This document shows, one piece after another, positions 1 through 5,494 of a stretch of DNA of 5,494 bases. The notes under the pieces are model-generated. The model did not search any database and was not told where the DNA came from. It worked only from the letters and a program-made list of their open reading frames with translations. The position numbers were made by a program, and so were the translations under genes. The stretch spans positions 1 to 5,494 of the forward strand of contig JAITOG010000035.1 in the NCBI GenBank assembly GCA_031290075.1, in the 5' to 3' direction. The stretch's first letter is position 1. Each line of letters starts with the position of its first letter. Source of the stretch: Holosporales bacterium. GTDB taxonomy: Bacteria; Pseudomonadota; Alphaproteobacteria; BNTO01.

Positions 1-1
1 A

Positions 2-1984
2 CCATCTCAAGTAGAAGGGCAAAGTTTTTCTTCTGGAACAGTTTCAATGTCTGTTGGCGGAACACAAGCAGTAGATGTTGGCGAACAGCAACATAGTAGT
101 TTAGACATTTCTCATTCAGTAGGATCAGATATTCAAAGTACCGCCCCAGATTTAACTTTAACAACACAAGAACCGATGGAAGTTGTACCACCACGACGAA
201 CTTTCCAAACTGTCCACCACCCAGGTACATTAATTACTTCTGGTGCAACTGGGCGTAAATTAGGAACTTCTTTTTCTTCTTTTGAAAAACCAGAAGTAGA
301 AGTAAATTTAAGCGCAGGACCTACTGTTAAAATTAATACTGGAATAGTTCATCAACCTTCAGTTGTTCTAAAAGCACAAAAATCAGCTCCAGCTATTGAT
401 AAATTTGGTTTACCTATGGCAATAGGGGGAAGTTTTGCCTTTGAAACTCCGCCAACAAAGACAAAACAAGTAAAAGCATTATTTACTGGAAAAATTACAG
501 AAGAATTTTTACCTGATGATCAACAACCTGATATTGATTTTTTACACCCTCATGGTATCGATAAGAAACAATTTTTTCCACCCCAAACTTTACTTTATTA
601 TTTTGCCAATGATAACACTACTTTTTATGATGTTGGGAAAAGTGCTACTCGTTTCCAAGAGCTTCAGGATAAAACTGGAGAATTAGGCCAATTAGAAGCA
701 GTCGAAGTTGAAAGAATTGGACCTTTGTTCAAAACATTTGATTACCCCGATGCCTACACAACAACCCCACCAGAAATAGTAAAACCCCAAAAGCCTGGTG
801 GACATGAATACACATTAACCACAGTGTATGATTCGGTTGTGGATAATCAATCCTTGGCCCATGAACAAACAAATGAGCAGTGAAAAAAAGAATATGCTAA
901 AGGGTTTGAACCAGTAGTCTCTCCTCATAAAGAAAATGTTACTGAAACAGTTTCTGTTAGAGGCCCTAAAGGAAATATAGATACTCCTATAGTGACTAAA
1001 CCCTATGTGTCTACTCATAAAGATGAAATTAAAGTATTTCAAGCTTCTCAATCGATGAGTGCCGAGGTGCCAGAAGTCCCTAATGCTAGTAGAGGAACGT
1101 ATGAAGAAGAGTATAAAAAATATGAACCTAGGGTACCTAATAAATATTCAGGTATGGAAGTAACAGCTCTTGGACAAGACGGTCGTCCACTATCTCAATA
1201 TCCAGTTACTCCAACTGGACGTAGTAAATTGGCAACGTCGTTTGCTGAAGGTACTCATTTTGTTCATTTTAAAACTGCAGCTGAAAAAGAGGCTTTTAGA
1301 AAAGCAACTAATTCAACTTCTTTGGAAAAATCATTAGAACAAAGTCACGCCATGCATAATGCATTAGGAATTAAATCACCAGAGGCAGTGGATGTGTCAA
1401 GCCTTTTAAGTACTACAACTAGTATTGATCCCGCATCGCTTATTGATGATGACGCGTTTGTACCATTTATCACCCAATCACAAGAAAATCAAGATGACGA
1501 AAATGCCTCAGGAATTGGAAGAGGATGGGTTAAGAGGTGATATGGTGCATCATTACAAATCGAACCTACAAATCTACCGCTAGGTAATGAAGATTCACTT
1601 ACTACATCGACTGATGATGGAATACTAACTCATTCAGTTAATCGTCCAAATTTATCTTTTTCAGGCAGAATAACTGATGCAAATGATTCACCAGTATTTT
1701 CTAGTCAGACATCTGTTGGAAGAAATCAACCTCCAGCTCCACCAATGCCTCAAGGATCTAGTGACGTTAGTCCATCAACAGCTCCAATTACTATTCCAGG
1801 AACAAGAGGGGCCGAGATTTTTAATAACTTACTTGTAGCTCATGCTAACCAATATCAAGGATTTTATCAAAATAATGGTGGAGCGCATACTAATCAAGTG
1901 ACGATAATAACGCCTAGCGGCAATGAAGCAATTGTGTATGTCACTGATGAAAAATTACGAGAATTACAACGTAGAAGATCGTAG
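2..1984 (+). CDS. Large Pro/Ser/Thr-rich protein of unknown function (3' part, N-terminus outside window)
   Basis: I do not recognise the family. The frame is open from the window edge to TAG at 1982-1984 (660 residues visible) if TGA at 881 and 1538 is read as Trp; TGG at 1526 is also used, and no sequence break occurs at either TGA. The visible part has no membrane segment or lipobox; a signal peptide would be outside the window. Much of it looks extended or disordered: rich in P, S, T, Q, E and D, with a polyproline stretch (QPPAPPMPQ, visible residues 576-584) and an acidic Asp/Glu patch before Trp at 1526. A short motif recurs (TGRKLGTSF at residues 83-91, TGRSKLATSF at 405-414). The last ~60 residues look more folded: hydrophobic strands (QVTIIT, EAIVYV) and a basic end. 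G+C is visibly higher than in the next gene. It could be a cytoskeletal, adhesion-organelle or surface protein, but that is only a guess from composition. Confidence 0.85.
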
Positions 1985-1996
1985 TTTTGCTAATAA

Positions 1997-2026
1997 TTTA
2001 CATAATTTTTTAAAATCTTATATAAT
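1997..2026 (+). promoter_or_regulatory. Promoter of the acyltransferase-like gene
   Basis: TTTACA (1997-2002), an 18-bp spacer and a perfect TATAAT (2021-2026) form a sigma70-type promoter. Only 6 nt (ATATAT) separate the -10 box from ATG at 2033. The expected start of transcription therefore falls at or next to the A of the ATG, which predicts a leaderless mRNA. No Shine-Dalgarno is present. In such an AT-rich gap the -35 box is less certain than the -10 box. Confidence 0.6.
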
Positions 2027-2032
2027 ATATAT

Positions 2033-3517
2033 ATGGCAAAATGAGAACTTGAACCATTAGATAGTAGTATTTCTGGTTTGTTAAAAGATCAAAATCACGA
2101 TAATGTTGTAAGAAGTTTAATGCTTTTTTTTAGAAATGTTGATCCTAAGAGAGTTGATTTTGCAGCGAATAAACTTATTTCTGAGTATCCTTTTTTTAAT
2201 ACTATTGTTGATAAAAATCATTGAAGCGAAAGAAAAGATGAAACCAATATTTTATATTTTTTTGCTGATCAACCCCATTTTAATTCGGCCTTTAATTCCA
2301 TACCGAACTTTAGCGTTGGTGCACAAGTAAGAATTTTTTCTTTTAAGAACATGTTAGGGTTTTCAGCTAATGCAATGATGCTTGATCCATACGCATTAAA
2401 AAATCTTATAGCACATTTTGTTGAAATTTATAATGGAGTTCAACCTAATAAATATAAATACAAGCCAACACATTCAAGGAAATTTTCAGATATTTTAAAA
2501 TCTGTTAAACATTCATTTAAGCATAGAATCAATTCTTTGTCAACTAAGGGTTTTAATGCCAATGCCTTGGTTTTTCCTGCTGTAAAGTCTACTCTAAATG
2601 TACATGCTCTTACTAGCGCATTCTATATGCAAGAAACTTATAAAATAAATCAAATTGCTAAAAAATATAATGTTAGTATTAATGATTTAATTTTAGCTGC
2701 TTATTTTCGAACAGTTTTCTCATTGTCTAAGCAACAACAGGCCACCATAAACATAGGAAATTATTTTAACCCGAGAGAAAATGCAACCAATAAAAACTTT
2801 TTATCATTTAGCAATCTACAAGTGTTACTTCCTTTTTCATTGGAAGTTAAGCAAAACGAAAGTTTTAATGAAACATTAAAGAAAATAACTGCAATTAGAA
2901 ACATTATTGAAAAAAATAATTTAGTTGGAGAAAAAATTCACCAAAATCCTAAGAAAAACATTCCTCAACCAGAATATTTTCAATTTATGTCATTAGATAA
3001 AAATGAATTGGATGCATTTCACATGTTAGATAATCAAACACAACAGGTATATTTCTTTGCTCCATGTAGAAATGTGCCATACTTATGTTTAACATCTTGT
3101 TTATGCAATGGCCAAATTTTTCTTTCATTTATGAATTATTGTTATAATGAAGACGCACAACTTATTAGTTATATTTATCAATGGATTAAATATGAGGTTA
3201 GAAATTTTGTTGCATTATCAGACCCTAAATTTTATACTATCTGAAATGAGAAAAACGACTTTAAGGTTTCTTATTCTCCTCGTTACGCTCCTGCTCCAGC
3301 TAAAACTGCTCAAACAACTGCTCCCGTTGCTGCTGCTAATGCATCAAAGCAACAAGCAACACAAAAGAATGTTGATACCCCAACTCAAAAACAAAATAAT
3401 GCTCCCGTTGCTGCTATCAAACAACCAGTGCAAGTACCAGCTGCACCAGTATCAAAACAGTCAACTAAACATGTTGATAAAAAACATTTAGCTACAGTTA
3501 AAAAAAGCAAAAAATAA
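2033..3517 (+). CDS. Condensation/CAT-like acyltransferase-fold protein with apparently lost active site and Ala/Pro/Lys-rich tail
   Basis: The 494-aa frame needs TGA=Trp at 2042, 2222 and 3242; ATG 2033 is set by the TATAAT 6 nt upstream. The order of segments resembles the condensation / chloramphenicol-acetyltransferase-like superfamily (NRPS condensation domains, PapA5, wax-ester synthases). These are: an N-terminal helix-strand part ending in a 'YPFFNTIVD' Pro-hydrophobic stretch; FSANAMMLDPYALKNL (110-125) where HHxxxDG is expected, followed by a helix ending IYNG; KYNVSINDLILAAYF (about 211-225), like the family's 'gvTvnDvllAA' helix; NPRE (246-249) and Asn261, like the D-x-R...N segment; and a final PYLCLT...GQIFLSFMNYCYN hairpin (349 on) with an amphipathic helix. 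Aligned to HHxxxDG, residues 113-119 read N-A-M-M-L-D-P: the catalytic second His would be Ala114, with only Asp118 kept. After about residue 404 comes a 90-aa low-complexity A/P/K/Q tail. No signal peptide or membrane segment is seen, so it is probably cytosolic. The fold call is inference from motif pattern; function and substrate are unknown. Confidence 0.85.
3320..3415 (+). repeat. 15-bp direct repeat in the Ala/Pro-rich tail
   Basis: The 15-mer GCTCCCGTTGCTGCT occurs exactly at 3320-3334 and 3401-3415 in the same frame and encodes APVAA twice. It lies in the low-complexity C-terminal tail of the acyltransferase-like protein and is more GC-rich than its surroundings. This suggests the tail grew by local duplication. 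Confidence 0.8.
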
Positions 3518-3519
3518 TT

Positions 3520-3546
3520 TTAGCACTCTTCAATTTGCTTTGCTAA
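3520..3546 (+). promoter_or_regulatory. CIRCE operator (HrcA binding site) upstream of dnaJ
   Basis: The left arm TTAGCACTC (3520-3528) matches the CIRCE consensus in 9 of 9 positions. A spacer of exactly 9 nt (3529-3537) follows, then CTTTGCTAA (3538-3546), which matches the right arm GAGTGCTAA in 6 of 9. CIRCE is the operator of the heat-shock repressor HrcA, and dnaJ is a known CIRCE-controlled gene in mycoplasmas. The element starts 2 nt after the previous stop codon and ends 7 nt before the dnaJ -10 box. It covers the -35 region, so bound repressor would block RNA polymerase. The degenerate right arm may weaken repression. Confidence 0.92.
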
Positions 3547-3553
3547 ATTAATA

Positions 3554-3559
3554 TATAAT
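3554..3559 (+). promoter_or_regulatory. dnaJ -10 box, leaderless start
   Basis: A perfect TATAAT lies 6 nt upstream of ATG 3566, the same spacing as at the preceding gene. No good -35 box is visible; the -35 position lies in the CIRCE element (TTCAAT at 3529-3534 would give a 19-bp spacer). No Shine-Dalgarno is present, so the transcript is probably leaderless. Confidence 0.65.
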
Positions 3560-3565
3560 ATTATT

Positions 3566-4747
3566 ATGGCAAAAAAGGATTATTATCAAGTATTAGGAAT
3601 TGCAAAGAATGCTAGCGGTGATGATATTAAAAGGGCATTTAGAAAAAAAGCAATGGAGTTTCACCCAGATAGAAATAAAGCTCCTGATGCTGAAGCTAAT
3701 TTTAAGGAGGTTAATGAAGCTTACGAAGTATTAAATGATCCACAAAAAAAACAAATGTATGATCAACATGGACACGCCGGTGTTAATCAACAAAACCAAG
3801 GTTTTGGTGGTGGGGGATTTGAAGATATTTTTGCGCAATTTTTTAATCAAGGTAGTACTGGTAGAAATCAAAATGTTCGTTTTTCTTTTGGTGGAGATGA
3901 TGAAGACGAAGGTGATATATTTTCTGCTTTTTTTGGAGGAAAACAGCAAAATAAAAAACAATCAAACAAATCTAAAATCAGTAAGGATGTTGAGATTCAA
4001 GTTGAAATTTCTTTCAATGAAATGGTTAAAGGAATTAATAAAAAGGTTAATTATGAAATAAAAGAAAATTGTAAACATTGTCACGGAACAGGTGCACAAA
4101 ATCCTAGTGATTTTAGAACATGTAGTGAATGTGGTGGTAGCGGGGTAGTTGTTTCAAGACAAAGAACACCATTTGGTGTTATGCAGCAGCAAACTGTTTG
4201 TCCTAAATGTAATGGACGAGGCAAAATTATTAGCGAAAAATGTCATACTTGTGATGGCAAAGGTTATGAACAAATAAAAAAAGAATTAGCGATCAATGTT
4301 CCTTCGGGCATTGAAAATGGAAATATTATTAAAATAAATGGCAAAGGAAATGATACACCAAGCGGTACTGGCGATTTATTTGTTCATATTTATGTAAAGA
4401 AATCAAGCATCTTTGAACGTCAAGGAAATAAAATTTATGTTAAAGTATTAGTCGATCCTTTAACTGCAATAGTTGGTGGAAAAATTACTATTCCAACTCC
4501 ATATGGGTTCAAAGATATTGAAATTAAGCCAAGAACTGAACACGGGCAAGAAATCACTGTTAGTGGTTTCGGTATTAATGTAAAAAAGAATTTGTTTTCT
4601 AGCAAGGAGGATTTGATTGTAATAATTGTTTATGCAAAACCAAATTATTATGATAAAAGCTCTCTAGAAAAAATTAAACATTTATCAACTATTATAAATG
4701 GTGAAGTTGAAGATTATTTAAAAAAAGTTAAAAAAGAAATTGAATAA
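3566..4747 (+). CDS. dnaJ: Chaperone protein DnaJ (Hsp40)
   Basis: Complete 393-aa type I J-protein, close to the usual bacterial length. It delivers unfolded clients to DnaK and stimulates DnaK's ATPase in the cytoplasm, with GrpE as nucleotide exchanger. The J domain spans residues 1-70 with the essential HPD at 33-35. A Gly/Phe-rich region follows (about 71-140), including GFGGGGFEDIF and an acidic DDEDEGD stretch. The cysteine-rich zinc domain has all four CxxCxGxG motifs, beginning at C169 (CKHCHGTG), C186 (CSECGGSG), C212 (CPKCNGRG) and C226 (CHTCDGKG), so both zinc sites are intact. The C-terminal client-binding and dimerisation domain runs from about 235 to the end. The gene has no Trp codon. 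dnaK and grpE are not adjacent. A CIRCE element and a -10 box directly upstream indicate its own HrcA-controlled promoter. This is canonical DnaJ, not the EAGR-box type found in terminal organelles. Confidence 0.98.
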   Translation: MAKKDYYQVLGIAKNASGDDIKRAFRKKAMEFHPDRNKAPDAEANFKEVNEAYEVLNDPQKKQMYDQHGHAGVNQQNQGFGGGGFEDIFAQFFNQGSTGRNQNVRFSFGGDDEDEGDIFSAFFGGKQQNKKQSNKSKISKDVEIQVEISFNEMVKGINKKVNYEIKENCKHCHGTGAQNPSDFRTCSECGGSGVVVSRQRTPFGVMQQQTVCPKCNGRGKIISEKCHTCDGKGYEQIKKELAINVPSGIENGNIIKINGKGNDTPSGTGDLFVHIYVKKSSIFERQGNKIYVKVLVDPLTAIVGGKITIPTPYGFKDIEIKPRTEHGQEITVSGFGINVKKNLFSSKEDLIVIIVYAKPNYYDKSSLEKIKHLSTIINGEVEDYLKKVKKEIE

Positions 4748-4770
4748 TTTATTCCTTTGTGAATTTTTAA

Positions 4771-4800
4771 AATATTTTTGATGGTAAAATCAATATTATT
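4771..4800 (+). other. Imperfect AT-rich hairpin after dnaJ
   Basis: TTGAT (4778-4782) pairs with ATCAA (4789-4793) around a 6-nt loop. The stem extends outward to 4771/4800 with two T-T mismatches. It lies 23 nt after the dnaJ stop. It is not followed by a U-run (next bases TAAAAAAAG), and the stem is nearly all A-T, so it is at best a weak terminator or mRNA 3'-end structure. Confidence 0.3.
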
Positions 4801-4837
4801 TAAAAAAAGTTAGTCACTTAGCACTTTTTGCACATAC

Positions 4838-4843
4838 TATTAT
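4838..4843 (+). promoter_or_regulatory. Probable -10 box of the small coiled-coil gene
   Basis: TATTAT ends 7 nt before ATG 4851, matching the spacing at the other genes here; TACTAT at 4835-4840 is an overlapping alternative. No clear -35 box is visible. AGGAT lies only 2 nt from the ATG, too close to be a normal Shine-Dalgarno. Confidence 0.4.
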
Positions 4844-4850
4844 GTAGGAT

Positions 4851-5135
4851 ATGACGAGAAAATATAGAATTAACAATGCGAGAATTAATAAACGGCTAAT
4901 AGGCGATGAAATTGAACTAGAGATTATAATTAAAAAGAAAATGAATAAAACGTTAAAAAAAGCTAACATTAGAAGCAAAAAACAAGGTGTTTCTAAAATT
5001 GATTTGCTAATTGCTGAATTTAGACAATTTAAGTTCACTCAAGAAAAGTTTAATGACGAACAAAGAAAGTTTAACAAAGAGCAATCAGAGTTACTACAAA
5101 AAGTGATTAAGTTGAACAATCTAAAAACTAAATAG
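4851..5135 (+). CDS. Small basic coiled-coil protein, unknown function
   Basis: A 94-aa protein of no family I recognise. The in-frame TAG at 4845-4847 and the -10 box just upstream fix the start at ATG 4851; the stop is TAG 5133-5135. The N-terminal half is strongly basic (many K/R, few aromatics). The C-terminal part (about 50-94) looks like a coiled coil built on a 7-residue unit: KFNDEQR (66-72) and KFNKEQS (73-79) are adjacent near-copies, preceded by a related FKFTQE and followed by ELLQKVI. Phe and Leu recur at heptad spacing, pointing to a small dimer or trimer. It has no signal peptide or membrane segment. A basic head with a coiled-coil tail would suit a nucleic-acid or membrane-surface binder, or a partner of another coiled-coil protein, but this is speculation. 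Its place between dnaJ and dnaN says little about its role. Confidence 0.75.
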   Translation: MTRKYRINNARINKRLIGDEIELEIIIKKKMNKTLKKANIRSKKQGVSKIDLLIAEFRQFKFTQEKFNDEQRKFNKEQSELLQKVIKLNNLKTK

Positions 5136-5149
5136 CACTACAAATTTTT

Positions 5150-5157
5150 CCCCCCCC
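5150..5157 (+). repeat. Homopolymeric C8 tract
   Basis: Eight consecutive C residues follow a T5 run in the AT-rich gap before dnaN. The tract lies 14 nt after the preceding stop codon and 55 nt before the dnaN -10 box. It is outside any coding frame and the -10/-35 window. Such tracts are prone to slippage in length. Confidence 0.9.
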
Positions 5158-5187
5158 ATGTGAAATATAATTAATAATATATTTACA

Positions 5188-5218
5188 TTGAAAAGAACTT
5201 TATAACTACATTTATAAT
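5188..5218 (+). promoter_or_regulatory. dnaN promoter
   Basis: TTGAAA (5188-5193) and a perfect TATAAT (5213-5218) are separated by 19 bp, slightly long. The -10 box ends 8 nt before ATG 5227, so transcription would begin at or beside the start codon. No Shine-Dalgarno is visible. This suggests dnaN has its own promoter and is not only read through from the upstream gene. Confidence 0.6.
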
Positions 5219-5226
5219 ATAAATGA

Positions 5227-5494
5227 ATGAAGTTTAATATTAATAAAAAATATTTTTTTGAGCAACTTAAGAAAATTTCATCTATTATTCCAAATTCTTC
5301 CCCAAATCCACTTTATGAACAAATATTATTGGATTGTAGTGAAAATCAATTAGATTTGTATGCAATCAATGAAATCATGGGAGTTAAAATAATTGTTGAT
5401 AAGAATATTGAAATAAACAACTCTGGTAAAATATCGGTTAGCGCAAAATTATTGCTAGGTATTGTTGAAAAAATCAATGATGAAAAAATTTTAA
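5227..5494 (+). CDS. dnaN: DNA polymerase III beta subunit, sliding clamp (5' part, runs off window)
   Basis: The first 89 codons are open to the window edge; the full family length is about 370-380 aa. The protein forms a ring-shaped dimer that holds the replicative polymerase on DNA. The visible part fits domain I of the clamp: MKFNINKKYFFEQLKKI at the start, then the 'PNPLYEQILLDC' strand, 'LDLYAINEIMGVKIIV' (where relatives have 'l-l-atn-ei-i'), and 'SGKISVSAKLLLGIVEKI' (the 'G-ivpak-l-eiirkl' segment). An ATG at 5223 is in another frame and stops after four codons, so ATG 5227 is the start. dnaA does not lie directly upstream, unlike the common dnaA-dnaN order; a small coiled-coil gene and dnaJ occupy that position. 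Confidence 0.92.
   Translation, partial: MKFNINKKYFFEQLKKISSIIPNSSPNPLYEQILLDCSENQLDLYAINEIMGVKIIVDKNIEINNSGKISVSAKLLLGIVEKINDEKIL

Noticed and set aside
838..846. Perfect DnaA-box 9-mer (TTATCCACA on the minus strand)
   Set aside because: It is a single copy inside a coding region with no cluster or AT-rich unwinding region beside it. One chance match in 5.5 kb is plausible.
815..1051. Minus-strand open frames (also at 3731-3961 and 4814-5038)
   Set aside because: They lie antisense to well-supported genes or overlap their starts, have AT-driven low-complexity translations, and have no promoter or start signals of their own.
881..3244. In-frame TGA codons that would split two genes into fragments, suggesting pseudogenes
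   Set aside because: Five TGAs in two genes all continue in frame with the same composition up to clear TAG/TAA stops. This fits TGA=Trp in code 4 far better than repeated nonsense mutations.
2136..4061. Other + strand frames at 2136-2330, 3147-3491 and 3735-4061
   Set aside because: They overlap the acyltransferase-like gene and dnaJ in other frames and give Leu/Ile/Lys-rich translations typical of shadow frames.
3566..4747. Terminal-organelle J-protein (TopJ-like) instead of DnaJ
   Set aside because: The protein has all four zinc motifs and a normal length, with no EAGR box or acidic Pro-rich insertion.
4771..4800. Rho-independent terminator after dnaJ
   Set aside because: The stem is almost all A-T, has two mismatches and is not followed by a T-run. 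I keep it only as a low-confidence hairpin.
5136..5226. Possible oriC in the gap before dnaN
   Set aside because: The gap is only 91 bp and I see no DnaA boxes in it or in 4748-4850.

Overview
The window reads as a wall-less mollicute (Mycoplasma/Spiroplasma type) chromosome using genetic code 4. It is AT-rich, and two large genes are open only if TGA is read as tryptophan: five in-frame TGAs at 881, 1538, 2042, 2222 and 3242, mixed with ordinary TGG codons. All genes lie on the + strand. I cannot name the species.

Layout: (1) bases 2-1984 hold the 3' part of a large unrecognised protein, Pro/Ser/Thr-rich and richer in G+C than its neighbours. (2) Bases 2033-3517 encode a 494-aa protein. It looks like a member of the condensation-domain / chloramphenicol-acetyltransferase-like acyltransferase fold whose catalytic HHxxxDG site appears lost, followed by an Ala/Pro/Lys/Gln-rich tail. 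(3) Bases 3566-4747 are a complete canonical dnaJ preceded by a CIRCE element, so it is probably under HrcA heat-shock control. (4) Bases 4851-5135 encode a 94-aa basic coiled-coil protein of unknown role. (5) From 5227 to the window end is the start of dnaN (DNA polymerase III sliding clamp).

Genes 2, 3 and dnaN each have a perfect TATAAT -10 box only 6-8 nt before the start codon, and gene 4 has a TATTAT 7 nt before it. None has a convincing Shine-Dalgarno. This suggests separate promoters and mostly leaderless mRNAs rather than one operon. The gaps are 48, 48, 103 and 91 bp; no stretch over 300 bp lacks a gene. No RNA gene, CRISPR array, insertion sequence or convincing terminator was seen.

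The five genes do not form an obvious pathway. dnaJ and dnaN are housekeeping genes. The most novel material is the pair upstream of dnaJ: the large low-complexity protein and the apparently inactivated acyltransferase-like protein.
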